DNA of 64,000 bases from Blastococcus sp. TBT05-19 (GCF_003319095.1 NZ_QOHI01000001.1:434001-498000); one strand, 5' to 3'. Positions 8,884-19,631 are shown, counted from the first letter of the stretch. Program-made: numbers and translations. Notes: a model not told the origin generated them from the sequence alone.

Positions 8884-10812
8884 ATGGCCAGCCCGGTGAC
8901 CTCCCGGCGCACGGCCGTGCCCGCAGGGCTCACGACCGGGTCGCCGCGGGGCGCGATGCCGGCACTCGAGGCCCTCGTCCCGCCCGAGACGCTGCCCGCG
9001 TCCGTCCGCGCCGCCGTCGCCGCGATCGCCGGGGCCGCCGGTGCCTGGTGCCCGGCGCCGTCCCCGGACGGCGCGCGCATCGCCTACGTCTCCGACCGCT
9101 CCGGCTTGCCGAGGCTGGAGCTGGCCGACCTCGACGGCACCGCCGCACCCGCGGTCCTGTCCGAGCCGGGGGAGGAGGTCATCTCCGTCTCCTGGTCGCC
9201 CGACGGCGCCTGGCTGACCTACCTGGTGAGCCCGGGCGGGTCCATCTGCGCCGAGCTGCACGCGGTCCGGCCCGACGGGACCGGGCACCGGGTGCTCGCC
9301 GGCGCCGATCCGCGGGCCACCGTCTTCGCCGGCGTCTGGGCCGGTCTGCGCCACTACGCCTGCTCGATCGCGCCGGGCTCCGGGCCGGACGCCGACGTCG
9401 TGCTCGTCGACGTCGTCAGCGGCGAGCTGCGCACCCTCGCCTCCGGCGGCTTCCTGTCGGTCACGGCCGTCTCGCCCGACCACCGCACCGTGCTCGCCCG
9501 CCGGGGCCCGCGGGCCTTCCGGCACGTCGTCGTCATCGACGTCGCCACCGGCCTGCAGCGCCGGGCCGTGCGGCTCGACCAGCCCGGTGGGATCGCGTCG
9601 GAGGACGGGCGGTTCTCCGACGACGGCCGATCGGTGTACCTCCGTGCCTCGCTGCCCGGTCCGCCGTTCACCGACCGCGCCGCTCTCGTGGAGGTGCCGG
9701 TGGACGCCGACGGCGTGCCCTCGCCCGGCCGCCGGGTCCTCCACCGCCCCGAGGCCGACCTCGACGGCTACGCGGTCCGCTCCGACGGCACGGTCCTCGC
9801 GCTGTGGAACGTCGAGGGCACCAGCGAGCTCTGCGTGCACGACCTCGCCGACGGCGGGCTGCTGCGCACCGTGCCGCTCCCGGGCTCGGTGCTGACCGGC
9901 TGGGCCCTGCTGCCCGGCCAGGACGCGATCGTCGCCGAGCTCAGCGGCCCGCGGTCCCCCCGGGGGCTGTGGCGGCTCCCGTTCGACGCGCGGCGCGCGC
10001 CGGAGCTGCTGAGCTGCACCCCCGGGCGGCCCGACCCCGCGCTGCTGGTGGAGCCCGTGCTGCACGAGTACGTCGCGCCCGACGGCCTGCGCCTCTCCGG
10101 GTGGCTGTACACGCCGCCCGGGCGCGGCGGTCCCAACCGCACGGTGGTCAGCTTCCACGGCGGCCCCGAGGGGCAGACGCGCCCCGACTGGTCGCCGATC
10201 ACCCAGTCCATGGTCGCGGCCGGCCTCACCGTCTTCGCGCCCAACGTGCGCGGATCCGGCGGCTTCGGCCGCGCGTTCATGACCGCGGACGACGGGGCCG
10301 CGCGCGAGGCGTCGTTCGACGACGTCCGCACCACCGTCGACGAGCTGGTCACCGCCGGCATCGCGGCGCCCGGCCGGGTCGGCGCGCACGGCTGGTCCTA
10401 CGGCGGCTACCTGACCCTGGTGGCGTTGACCCGGTGGCCGGAGCTGTTCGCCGCGGGCGCCTCGCTCGCCGGGATGAGCGACCTGCGCACCTTCTTCGCC
10501 GGCACCGAGCCGTGGATGGCCGCGGCGTCGGTGACCGAGTACGGCGACCCCGTGACCGACCGGGACCTGCTGGCTTCGATCTCCCCGATGACCACCCTGG
10601 ACCGGCTCGCTGCACCGGTGCTGCTGGCCCACGGGGACCGCGACACCAACGTGCCGGTCGCCGAGTCGGTGCAGGCGCACCAGGCGCTGCAGGCACGCGG
10701 TGCGTGCAGCGATCTGCTGCTCTTCGCCGGTGAGGGGCACGCCATCGTGGGCCGCGAGGCGCTGGTCGACCTGGGCCAGCGGCTGGCCGCCTGGTTCGAT
10801 CGCTGGCTGTGA
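8884..10812 (+). CDS. S9-family (prolyl oligopeptidase type) serine peptidase
   Basis: 642 residues. An N-terminal TolB/WD40-like beta-propeller (about 40-370, with repeated SPDGA- and SWSPDG-type blades) is followed by an alpha/beta-hydrolase domain. The nucleophile motif is GWSYGGY (about residue 505), the Asp lies in HGDRDTNVPV and the His in GEGHAI. Such enzymes cleave short peptides; the propeller gates entry. No signal peptide is seen, so it is likely cytosolic. I chose the ATG at 8884, which has GAGGAGG upstream, over an ATG 19 codons earlier. Its stop overlaps the start of the ATP-grasp gene (GTGA). Confidence 0.92.
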   Translation: MASPVTSRRTAVPAGLTTGSPRGAMPALEALVPPETLPASVRAAVAAIAGAAGAWCPAPSPDGARIAYVSDRSGLPRLELADLDGTAAPAVLSEPGEEVISVSWSPDGAWLTYLVSPGGSICAELHAVRPDGTGHRVLAGADPRATVFAGVWAGLRHYACSIAPGSGPDADVVLVDVVSGELRTLASGGFLSVTAVSPDHRTVLARRGPRAFRHVVVIDVATGLQRRAVRLDQPGGIASEDGRFSDDGRSVYLRASLPGPPFTDRAALVEVPVDADGVPSPGRRVLHRPEADLDGYAVRSDGTVLALWNVEGTSELCVHDLADGGLLRTVPLPGSVLTGWALLPGQDAIVAELSGPRSPRGLWRLPFDARRAPELLSCTPGRPDPALLVEPVLHEYVAPDGLRLSGWLYTPPGRGGPNRTVVSFHGGPEGQTRPDWSPITQSMVAAGLTVFAPNVRGSGGFGRAFMTADDGAAREASFDDVRTTVDELVTAGIAAPGRVGAHGWSYGGYLTLVALTRWPELFAAGASLAGMSDLRTFFAGTEPWMAAASVTEYGDPVTDRDLLASISPMTTLDRLAAPVLLAHGDRDTNVPVAESVQAHQALQARGACSDLLLFAGEGHAIVGREALVDLGQRLAAWFDRWL

Positions 10813-12284
10813 GCGGAGAACTCTTCGCCGGTTACCCCCCTGTCCGCACCGACGAGGCCGTCGGTCCGGAGGGCCGGCTGCGCAGCGGGTGGGTGGAGCT
10901 GGCGGCTGCCCTGGAGACGGTGGGCCGCGACCGGCTGGTGCTGGCCGCGGACGACCTGGCCGCCCGCCGCCGCGCGCTCGGGGTCAGCGTCTCGCTGTGG
11001 GTGGACGGCCGGCAGGAGCTGCGGCCGGTGCCCATGGACCCGGTCCCGCGGCTGGTCGGCGCGTCGACCTGGGCGACCCTGTCGGCCGGGGTGGCCCAGC
11101 GGCACCGCGCCCTCGACGCGTTCCTCGCCGACGCCTACCGGCCCGCCGGGCGGCGTCGCGGTGACACCGACCGCGCCGCGGAGATCGTGCGCGCCGGCGT
11201 CCTGCCCGACTGGGCCGTGGCGCACAGCCCCGGCCGGGACCCGGACGCCGTCGCCATGGCCTGGCCCGGTCAGCGCCGGGCGGCGGTCGCCGGCACCGAC
11301 GTCGTCCGCACGCCCGACGGGCGCTGGGTGGTGGCCAAGGACAACCTGCGGGTGCCCTCGGGCATCGGGTACGCGCTGGCCAACCGGGACAGCGCCCGCA
11401 CGGCCGCACCGGAGCTGTTCCCGCACGTCGGCCGGCCGGTGGTCGACCCGGCGGACGCCGTTCCGCTGCTGGCCGCCGCGCTCGCCGCCGCCGCGCCCCC
11501 GGCGTGCTCCGGACCGGCGCGCGTCGCCGTCCTGACCCAGGGGGAGACCGACGGCGCGTGGTTCGAGCACCAGGTGCTCGCCGCGGCCCTCGACGTGCCG
11601 CTCGTGCGCGCCGGGGACCTGCACCCCCGGGGCGACGGCGGGCTCGAGGCCGTCATCGACGGCGAGCGGGTGCCCGTCGACGTCCTCTACCGGCGCTTCG
11701 ACGACTCCTCGCTCGGCGCCTACCGGACCGGTGCCAACCTGCCGCTGGACGTCGCGCTCACCGAGGCGGTGCGGGCCGGCCGCCTGGGCCTGGCCAACGT
11801 GCCGGGCAACGGGGTTGCCGACGACGCCGCGGGCTACGCCTGGGTGCCGGCGATGATCCGGTTCTACCTGGGCGAGGAGCCGCTGCTGGACTCCGCGGAG
11901 ACCTGGGTGCTGGCCGACCCGGCCGCATGGGCCGCGGTGCGCGGCCGCCTCGCCGGTCTCGACGTCGAGGAGGTCGCCGGGTACGGCGGCCGCCGCGTCG
12001 TGCACGGGCCGGCCTGCTCGCGCGCCGAGCTCGAGGCGCTCCGGGCGGAGATCACCGCGGCGCCGCACCGCTTCGTCGCGCGCGAGCCGCTGGAGCCCTC
12101 GACCGCGCCGACCCTGGTGGACGGCGAGCTGCGTCCGCGGCCGGTCGACCTGCGGATCTTCTCCGTGTCCGGCCCGACGACGACCACGCTGCCCCTGGCG
12201 CTGACCCGGGTGGCACCGGACGACGGCCCGGCGCGGCCCGGGGTGCCCGGCGGCGGCAGCAAGGACACCTGGCTGCTGCGCTGA
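10809..12284 (+). CDS. Circularly permuted ATP-grasp protein (type 2, DUF404/DUF407)
   Basis: 491 residues. The diagnostic segment AKDNLRVPSGIGYALANR (about 178-195) is the DUF407 hallmark, and conserved blocks YRRFD and NVPGNGVADD fit a permuted ATP-grasp ligase core. These proteins are thought to make peptide-like bonds but substrates are mostly unknown. Relatives are commonly followed by alpha-E and transglutaminase-like genes, and neither is present here; instead the gene is translationally coupled (GTGA) to an S9 peptidase. The start is GTG at 10809. Confidence 0.82.
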   Translation: MSGELFAGYPPVRTDEAVGPEGRLRSGWVELAAALETVGRDRLVLAADDLAARRRALGVSVSLWVDGRQELRPVPMDPVPRLVGASTWATLSAGVAQRHRALDAFLADAYRPAGRRRGDTDRAAEIVRAGVLPDWAVAHSPGRDPDAVAMAWPGQRRAAVAGTDVVRTPDGRWVVAKDNLRVPSGIGYALANRDSARTAAPELFPHVGRPVVDPADAVPLLAAALAAAAPPACSGPARVAVLTQGETDGAWFEHQVLAAALDVPLVRAGDLHPRGDGGLEAVIDGERVPVDVLYRRFDDSSLGAYRTGANLPLDVALTEAVRAGRLGLANVPGNGVADDAAGYAWVPAMIRFYLGEEPLLDSAETWVLADPAAWAAVRGRLAGLDVEEVAGYGGRRVVHGPACSRAELEALRAEITAAPHRFVAREPLEPSTAPTLVDGELRPRPVDLRIFSVSGPTTTTLPLALTRVAPDDGPARPGVPGGGSKDTWLLR

Positions 12285-12291
12285 GCCGCGG

Positions 12292-14955
12292 TCAGGTACC
12301 GGAGCGCCGGCGCAGCCGGGGTGAGCTGATCCGCACCAGCGTCCCCTCGGGGCTGGGCGTCGCGGTGACGTCCGCGAAGGCGCTCATGAGGGTCGAGCCC
12401 CGGCCTCGATCCATGCTCGGCACCCGTTCGCGCCACTGGCCGTGGTCGCGGACGGTGATCTCCACCAGGTCGTCACCGACCCGGGCGGCGACCTCGATCA
12501 CCGGCTCCGACGGGTCCTGGGCGTGCTCGACGGCGTTGCTCGCCGCCTCGCAGGCGGCCAGCAGCAGGTCGTAGGCCTGGTCGTCGTCCACGCCGGCCAC
12601 GTGCAGCAGCGCCCGGAGCCGGCGGCGGACCACCGGGATGGACGCGGGGTCCGACGGCAGCTGCCACTGCGCACGGTGCTCGCCCTCGCCGACGACCGGC
12701 GCGACGGCTGCCGCGGGCTTCTCCGGTGCCGGTGCCGGGGCCACGGCCACCGGAGCGGTGGGCGGCACCACCGGGGGAGCGGCGACCGGCGCCGGCTCGG
12801 CCGGGGCGGGGGTGCGGCCCGCGGCCCGGTCCAGGGAGATGCGCACCCGCGCGAGCAGCTCGGCGGCCTGGAACGGCTTGGCGAGGTAGTCGTCGGCGCC
12901 GGCCTCCAGGCCCTCCACCGAGGCCTCCTGGCCGGCCCGCGCGGTCAGCATGATGACCGGGATGGCCCGGGTGGCCGGGTCCGCGCGCAGGGCGCGCAGC
13001 AGCTCGAAGCCGTCGATCCGCGGCATCATCATGTCGGTCAGCACCAGGTCCGGGCGCCGCTCGGCGACCGCCGCGAGCGCCTCCTCGCCGTTGGCCGTCG
13101 TCCGCACCGACCAGTGCGGGCCCAGCAGCCGGGCGAGGTAGGCGCGCATGTCGGCGTTGTCGTCGACGACGAGCACGCCCGCTGCGCCGGCGAACTCGCC
13201 GTGCGGCCGGGTGGTGTCGTCCTCCCAGCTCGCCGCCTCGCCGCGGGCGGCCTCGGAGGGCGTGGCGCCCGGTGCGGCCGGCTCGGCGTCGGGGGTGCCG
13301 TAGGGGAGCGTGATGGTGAACGTGCTGCCCTGGCCGGGTTCGCTGACCACCGCGGCCGTGCCGCCGTGCAGCGCGGCCAGCTCCTGCACCATGGCCAGGC
13401 CGATGCCCGAGCCCTCGCGGGTGCGCGCCGCGGCGCCGGTCACCCGGTGGAAGCGTTGGAACAGGTGCGGCAGCTCCGCGGCGATGATGCCGACGCCGGT
13501 GTCGGTGACGGCGAGGGCGAACCCGTCGGCGTCCGCGCGCAGGGTGACGTCGATACCGCCGACGAAGGTGTACTTCACCGCGTTGGCCAGCAGGTTGACG
13601 ACGATCTTCTCCCACATGCGGGGGTCGACGAACGCCGGCTGCGGCAGCGGTGGGCAGTCCACGGTCAGCCGCAACCCGGCGCGCTCGGCGGCGGAGCGGA
13701 AGATGCCGGCCAGCTCCGCGGTGAAGGTGGCGACGTCGGTGCGCACGCGGATCGGCGTCGCCCGCCCGGCCTCGATGCTGGCGAAGTCCAGCAGGTCGTT
13801 GACCAGGCGCTGCAGCCGCCGTCCGTTGCGCATCGCGAGCGCCAGCTGCTCCCGGGCGTCGCTGCCGACCGGCTGGGCGGGGTCGTCCAGGACGTCGCCG
13901 ATCGGGCCGAGCAGCAGGGTCAGCGGCGTCCGCAGCTCGTGGCTGACGTCGGAGAAGAACGTGGTCTTCGCGCGGTCCAGCTCCGCCAGCGACTCGGCGC
14001 GCAGCCGCTCGGCCTCGAACGCCCGGGCGTTGGCCACGGCGGCGGCGAACTGGCCGGCCATCAGCTCGTGGAAGGTGGAGTACTCGGCGTCCAGGGCGCG
14101 GTTCGGCGACTTGCCGGCCACCAGCATGCCGACCGGGTGGGCGTCACGGGCGGCGCGCAGCGGCAGGACGACGGCCTCGGTGACCCGGCCGCCGAACGGG
14201 CCGCCGCTCACGCCGAGCAGCTCCACACCGGAGACCAGCGCGCCGGGGTCGCTCACCTCGGCCGGCAGCAGGTCGCCGTCGACGCCGATGGTGGCCGCCC
14301 GGCGGTAGGTCCCGTCGGCGGCGGAGAGATACACGGCCGCGAACGGCACGTCCAGCGCGTCACCGGCCAGGGCGGCGCACATCGCCGTCACGATCTGCTG
14401 CTCGTCCCCGAGCTGGGCGCCGACGGTGGCCAGGTCGTGCAGCAGCTGCTGGCGGCGGGCGGCCAGCAGCTCACCGGTCACCTCCGTGCAGACGGCGTGC
14501 ATGCCGGCGACCCGGCCGTCGTCGCCGAAGGCAGGCGCGTGGGAGACCGTGAAGTAGGCCTCCTCCAGGTAACCGGACCGCTCCAGGGGGAGCAGCAACC
14601 CCGGCAGCCAGGACGCATCGAGCGTCTCCATGGCCTTCGCGATGGGCGGGCCGAGGGCGTCCCAGCCCTCTGCCAGCGTCTGCCGGATGTCCTGGCCGAT
14701 GGCCGGGTGCTTGGCGCCGATCAGCGGGGCGTAGGCGTCGTTGTAGAACTGCAGGTACTGGTCGCCCCAGGTCAGGACCATGGGGAACTTCGAGACCAGC
14801 ACCGTGCGGACGGCGAAGCGGAGGCTCGCCGGCCAGGTGCTCACGGGGCCGACAGGCGTGCTCGCCCAATCGTAGGCGGCCATGATCCGGCCCGCCTCGC
14901 CCCCAGCGGCGAACAGGTCGCCACCAGCAGGTCCCGACGGGTCTTCCGGGCCCAC
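12292..14955 (-). CDS. Hybrid sensor histidine kinase with receiver and C-terminal RsbW-like ATPase domain
   Basis: 887 residues. Domains in order: a PAS-like sensor (about 25-160), GAF (about 190-315), HisKA with phospho-acceptor His339 in SHELRTP, HATPase (about 430-550, with NLLANAVKY, DTGVGI and GSGIGLA boxes), a receiver with phospho-acceptor Asp641 in LTDMMMP, an Ala/Pro-rich linker, and a final RsbW/anti-sigma-type HATPase_c_2 domain (about 770-885, with AACEAASNAVEHA). It may link a phosphorelay to a sigma-factor partner switch. GTG at 14955 is preferred over GTG at 14961 because AGGAGG sits five bases before it. No transmembrane segment is seen, so it is cytosolic. Confidence 0.92.
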   Translation of the reverse strand: MGPEDPSGPAGGDLFAAGGEAGRIMAAYDWASTPVGPVSTWPASLRFAVRTVLVSKFPMVLTWGDQYLQFYNDAYAPLIGAKHPAIGQDIRQTLAEGWDALGPPIAKAMETLDASWLPGLLLPLERSGYLEEAYFTVSHAPAFGDDGRVAGMHAVCTEVTGELLAARRQQLLHDLATVGAQLGDEQQIVTAMCAALAGDALDVPFAAVYLSAADGTYRRAATIGVDGDLLPAEVSDPGALVSGVELLGVSGGPFGGRVTEAVVLPLRAARDAHPVGMLVAGKSPNRALDAEYSTFHELMAGQFAAAVANARAFEAERLRAESLAELDRAKTTFFSDVSHELRTPLTLLLGPIGDVLDDPAQPVGSDAREQLALAMRNGRRLQRLVNDLLDFASIEAGRATPIRVRTDVATFTAELAGIFRSAAERAGLRLTVDCPPLPQPAFVDPRMWEKIVVNLLANAVKYTFVGGIDVTLRADADGFALAVTDTGVGIIAAELPHLFQRFHRVTGAAARTREGSGIGLAMVQELAALHGGTAAVVSEPGQGSTFTITLPYGTPDAEPAAPGATPSEAARGEAASWEDDTTRPHGEFAGAAGVLVVDDNADMRAYLARLLGPHWSVRTTANGEEALAAVAERRPDLVLTDMMMPRIDGFELLRALRADPATRAIPVIMLTARAGQEASVEGLEAGADDYLAKPFQAAELLARVRISLDRAAGRTPAPAEPAPVAAPPVVPPTAPVAVAPAPAPEKPAAAVAPVVGEGEHRAQWQLPSDPASIPVVRRRLRALLHVAGVDDDQAYDLLLAACEAASNAVEHAQDPSEPVIEVAARVGDDLVEITVRDHGQWRERVPSMDRGRGSTLMSAFADVTATPSPEGTLVRISSPRLRRRSGT

Positions 14956-15028
14956 GCTCACCTCCTACCGGTTGACTGCACTTGACCACACGAGCCGCGT
15001 TCCCGGTCCCGGGACGAGGTCCTGTGCT

Positions 15029-16240
<1,212 letters not shown>

Positions 16241-17365
16241 CTAGGCCGGCGAGGTCGTGGCCTTGGTCTTGATGGTGTCCCAGCCCTCGACGGCCTCGGG
16301 CTTGCGCGAGTCGGGACCGACGTAGCGGGCCGACGGGCGCACGAGGCGGCCGGTCTCCTTCTGCTCGAGGATGTGCGCGCACCAGCCGGCGGTGCGGGCG
16401 CAGGTGAACATCGAGGTGAACATGTGGCTCGGGACCTCGGCGAAGTCCAGGACGATGGCCGCCCAGAACTCGACGTTGGTCTCCACCGGCCGGTCGGGAC
16501 GCCGCTCGCGCAGCTCCTTGAGGGCGGCGTTCTCCAGGGCGAGGGCGGCCTCGAAGCGCGGGGCGCCGAGCTCCTGGGCGGAGCGGCGGAGCACGCGGGC
16601 GCGGGGGTCCTCGGCGCGGTAGACCCGGTGGCCGAAGCCCATCAACCGCTCCTTGCGGTCGAGCAGGTCCTTCACGTACTTCTCGGCGTCGCCGGTCTTC
16701 TCGACCTCGTCGAGCATGTGCAGCACGCGAGAGGGGGCGCCGCCGTGCAGCGGGCCGGACATGGCCCCGATCGCACCGGACATGGCGGCGGCGACGTCGG
16801 CGCCGGTGGAGGCGATGACGCGGGCGGTGAAGGTGGAGGCGTTCATGCCGTGCTCGGCGGCCGACGTCCAGTACGCGTCGACGGCGGCGACGTGGCGGGG
16901 GTCGGGCTCGCCGCGCCAGCGGACCATGAAGCGCTCGACGATCGTGGCGGCCTCGTCGACCCGGGACTGCGGCACCGCGGGGGTGCCGATGCCGCGGGCG
17001 GACTGGGCGACGTAGGACAGCGCCATGACGGCGGCGCGGGCCAGCTGGTCGCGGGCCTCCTCGGCGGAGATGTCCAGCAGCGGGCGGTAGCCCCAGAAGG
17101 GGGCCAGCATCGCCAGGGCCGCCTGGACGTCGACGCGCACGTCGCCGCTGTGCACCGGGATCGGGAACGGCTCGGCCGGCGGGAGGCCCGGGCCGAACTT
17201 GCCGTCGACCAGCAGGGCCCAGACGTTGCCGAACGTGACCTTGCCGACCAGGTCCTCGATGTCGACCCCGCGGTAGCGGAGGGAACCGCCGTCCTTGTCC
17301 GGTTCGGCGATCTCGGTCTCGAAGGCGATGATGCCTTCCAGGCCGGGTACGAAGTCGTCGGCCAT
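16241..17365 (-). CDS. citA: Citrate synthase 2
   Basis: 374 residues, close to the length of mycobacterial CitA (citrate synthase 2) rather than the longer GltA2. It condenses acetyl-CoA with oxaloacetate. Active-site blocks visible are GPLHGGAPSRVL, GFGHRVYRAEDPR and CARTAGWCAHILEQ. I chose ATG at 17365 (MADDFVPGLEGI); the frame continues open upstream only because it is antisense to other genes. It is divergent from pdxH across a 125-bp gap that should carry both promoters. Confidence 0.93.
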   Translation of the reverse strand: MADDFVPGLEGIIAFETEIAEPDKDGGSLRYRGVDIEDLVGKVTFGNVWALLVDGKFGPGLPPAEPFPIPVHSGDVRVDVQAALAMLAPFWGYRPLLDISAEEARDQLARAAVMALSYVAQSARGIGTPAVPQSRVDEAATIVERFMVRWRGEPDPRHVAAVDAYWTSAAEHGMNASTFTARVIASTGADVAAAMSGAIGAMSGPLHGGAPSRVLHMLDEVEKTGDAEKYVKDLLDRKERLMGFGHRVYRAEDPRARVLRRSAQELGAPRFEAALALENAALKELRERRPDRPVETNVEFWAAIVLDFAEVPSHMFTSMFTCARTAGWCAHILEQKETGRLVRPSARYVGPDSRKPEAVEGWDTIKTKATTSPA

Positions 17366-17490
17366 CTCGCATGCTCCTCTGCGCGCGGGACCACGTGCGC
17401 GCTGGAGAGCCGCACGATTGCCTGCCGACCCTAGGCGGTCCCCGGCTGCCCGGCACACGGGGGTCCGCGCCGCGGTGTCAGCATGGGCGT

Positions 17491-18147
17491 GTGCCTGACC
17501 TGCCGGACCTCGCCAGCATGCGCCGCGACTACGACGCCGGACGCTTCGCCGAGGAGGACCTCGCGCCCACCTGGCTGGAGCAGTTCGACCGGTGGTTCGG
17601 CGACGCGGTGGCCGCGGGGATCCCGGAGCCCAACGCCGTCGTCGTCGCCACGGCCGACGCCGACGGGGCGCCCGACGCCCGCATCGTGCTGATGAAGGGG
17701 TACGGCCCCGACGGCCTGGTGTTCGGCACGAGCTACGCGTCGGCCAAGGGCGCCCAGCTCGCGGTGAACCCCCGCGCGGCCCTGGTCTTCCCGTGGCACC
17801 CGATGCAGCGGCAGGTGCGGGTGGCCGGCCGGGTCGAGCGGATCGGGGACGCCGCCTCCGACGCCCTGTGGGACCCGCGACCGCGCGGGGCGCAGCTGGC
17901 CGCGGCGGCCTCGCTGCAGTCGACCGTCGTCGATTCGCGGGAGGAGCTGGCCGGGCGCGTGCGGCTGCTCGACGAGCAGACCCTCGAGGGCAAGCTGCCC
18001 CGGCCGGCCGCGTGGGGCGGTTACCGCGTGGTGCCGGAGCGGGTGGAGTTCTGGCAGGGCGGCGGCGACCGGCTGCACGACCGGCTGCGCTTCGTCCGGG
18101 ATGACGCGGAGGGCGGCGGCTGGATCGTCCAGCGGCTCGCCCCGTGA
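17491..18147 (+). CDS. pdxH: Pyridoxamine 5'-phosphate oxidase
   Basis: 218 residues. It oxidises pyridoxine or pyridoxamine 5'-phosphate to PLP with FMN. The FMN-binding block RIVLMKGYGPDGLVFGTSY, the basic pair region QRQVRVAGRVERI and the C-terminal PERVEFWQGGGDRLHDR motif are hallmark PdxH features. The start is GTG at 17491; ATG at 17518 (nine codons later) is a possible alternative. Its stop is embedded in a 73-bp dispersed repeat and overlaps a GTG that opens a mini-frame leading to the MFS gene. Confidence 0.92.
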   Translation: MPDLPDLASMRRDYDAGRFAEEDLAPTWLEQFDRWFGDAVAAGIPEPNAVVVATADADGAPDARIVLMKGYGPDGLVFGTSYASAKGAQLAVNPRAALVFPWHPMQRQVRVAGRVERIGDAASDALWDPRPRGAQLAAAASLQSTVVDSREELAGRVRLLDEQTLEGKLPRPAAWGGYRVVPERVEFWQGGGDRLHDRLRFVRDDAEGGGWIVQRLAP

Positions 18148-18216
18148 GCGAGCAGGAGCGTGAGCATCGCAGCGAGGGACGAGCGAGGAGCGGAGCGGTC
18201 CGCGCGAGCGAACCGA
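18144..18216 (+). repeat. Dispersed 73-bp repeat, copy A
   Basis: This 73-bp stretch matches 21774-21846 in 64 of 73 positions with no gaps. It begins exactly at the last bases of pdxH (GTGAGCG, including the stop codon) and is rich in GAGCG/AGCGAG words. The longest identical block runs from repeat position 15 to 34. Its base pattern is unlike the neighbouring codons. Confidence 0.8.
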
Positions 18217-18227
18217 TGACACCGTGA
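18144..18227 (+). other. 27-codon mini-ORF in repeat copy A bridging pdxH and the MFS gene
   Basis: A GTG-initiated frame of 27 codons overlaps the pdxH stop (GTGA at 18144-18147) and ends in a TGA that overlaps the GTG start of the MFS gene (GTGA at 18224-18227). The predicted peptide is highly charged (starts MSEQEREHRSE, ends SEPMTP). It could pass ribosomes from pdxH to the transporter by termination-reinitiation. The geometry is visible; translation is inference. Confidence 0.35.
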
Positions 18228-19570
18228 AGGAGGACCCGGTCGACCCGGTCGACGCGGAGCAGGCGGGTCGCGGGGTCGAGGAGCCGGTCCCGGAGCCGGT
18301 GCGGAAGCGCCGCGGCCTGGCCCTGGACACCACGCCGCTGCGGATCCCCGCCTTCCGCCGGCTCTTCGGCGGTGTCGCGGCCACGATGATCGGCCAGCAG
18401 ATGACGCTGGTCGCCGTCCCGTTCCAGGTCTACGCGCTCACCGGCAACTCGCTCTACGTCGGTCTCACCTCGGTCGTCGCGCTGGTGCCGCTGGTGGTGT
18501 TCGGGCTGCTCGGCGGCGCGATCGCCGACGTCATGGACCGCCGGAAGCTGATGCTGGTCACCTCGACCGGGGCCGCGGTCACCAGCGCGCTGCTCGCGCT
18601 CCAGGCGCTGCTCCCCGGTGGGGGCGACCTGGTGCTGCTGTGGGTGCTGACCGCCTTCGTGTCCGGGTTCGCGGCGGTCAACCAGCCGGCCCGCAGCGCC
18701 GCGATCCCGGCGCTGGTCGGGACCGAGCTGGTGCCGGCGGCGAACGCCCTGGCGATGACGGTGCGGCAGGCGGGCGTGATCGCCGGGCCGCTGCTCGCCG
18801 GCGTGCTGATCAGCCAGGGCGAGCTCTTCCTGGCCTACGTCATCGACGCCCTGGGCTTCCTCGCCGCGGCGCTGCTCCTGCGCGGGCTGCCCCCGCTCCC
18901 GCCGGGCGGCCGCGTGGTGAAGCTGAAGCTGGGGGCGGCGGTCCGGGGCGTGGGGGAGGGCTTCACCTTCCTGCGCACGCAGCCGGTGCTGCTGATGACC
19001 TTCGTCGTCGACATCATCGCGATGCTCTTCGCCTGGCCCAACGCCGTCTTCCCGGAGCTGTCCGAGGGCCGGTTCGCCGGCTCGCCCAACGCCCTGGGCT
19101 GGCTGTTCGCCGGGGTCTCGATCGGTGCCCTGGTCATGGGGCTGACGTCGGGCTGGGTGTCGCGGATCGACCGGCAGGGCGCCGCCGTGCTCGGGGCGAT
19201 CGCCGTGTGGGGCGTCGCGACCATCGGCTTCGGGCTGGCGCAGTCGCTGTGGCTGGCCGTCCTGTTCCTCGCGATCGCGGGCGCCGGCGACATGGTGAGC
19301 GCCGTGCTCCGCTCCTCGATGCTGCAGCTCGCCGCCCCCGACGAGATGCGCGGCCGCATGCAGGGCGTGTTCATCGTCGTCGTCGCCGGAGGCCCGCGGC
19401 TGGGCGACCTGCGCGCCGGGGCCCTGGCGAGTGCGGCGGGCGTGACCGCCGCGATGGTGTCCGGCGGGGTCGTGGTGGTGCTCGCGATGGTCGCCGTCGC
19501 GCTGCTGGTGCCCTCGTTCTGGCTGTTCCGCGCCTCCCGGTCGACCGTGGAGACCCCGCCGGCCCGGTGA
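18224..19570 (+). CDS. MFS transporter, EntS/enterobactin-exporter-like family
   Basis: 448 residues with about 12 hydrophobic helices after an acidic 30-residue N-terminal tail. The loop motif GAIADVMDRRKLML between helices 2 and 3 is the MFS signature A. The sequence around QPARSAAIPALV and the later PDEMRGRMQGVF resemble the MFS_3 (EntS-like) subgroup of exporters. The substrate is unknown. The start is GTG at 18224, overlapping the mini-ORF stop; there is no strong ribosome site immediately upstream, which fits coupling. It ends at a hairpin shared with convergent udgX. Confidence 0.88.
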   Translation: MKEDPVDPVDAEQAGRGVEEPVPEPVRKRRGLALDTTPLRIPAFRRLFGGVAATMIGQQMTLVAVPFQVYALTGNSLYVGLTSVVALVPLVVFGLLGGAIADVMDRRKLMLVTSTGAAVTSALLALQALLPGGGDLVLLWVLTAFVSGFAAVNQPARSAAIPALVGTELVPAANALAMTVRQAGVIAGPLLAGVLISQGELFLAYVIDALGFLAAALLLRGLPPLPPGGRVVKLKLGAAVRGVGEGFTFLRTQPVLLMTFVVDIIAMLFAWPNAVFPELSEGRFAGSPNALGWLFAGVSIGALVMGLTSGWVSRIDRQGAAVLGAIAVWGVATIGFGLAQSLWLAVLFLAIAGAGDMVSAVLRSSMLQLAAPDEMRGRMQGVFIVVVAGGPRLGDLRAGALASAAGVTAAMVSGGVVVVLAMVAVALLVPSFWLFRASRSTVETPPAR

Positions 19571-19621
19571 TGTGCGGTCAGGGCGCGTTCCAGGGCGGGG
19601 AGCCCGCCACCGCTGCACATC
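19569..19621. terminator. Bidirectional hairpin terminator between MFS gene and udgX
   Basis: Outer arms GATGTGC (19569-19575) and GCACATC (19615-19621) are perfectly complementary, and an inner stem GGCGGG/CCCGCC (19594-19599 and 19603-19608, loop GAG) lies inside. It sits between two convergent stop codons and lacks a T-run, as is common in actinobacteria. Confidence 0.55.
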
Positions 19622-19631
19622 GCTGCGGTCG

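Noticed and set aside
12442-14985. 847-residue plus-strand frame opposite the histidine kinase.
   Set aside because: No domain motifs; shadow of the kinase codon pattern.
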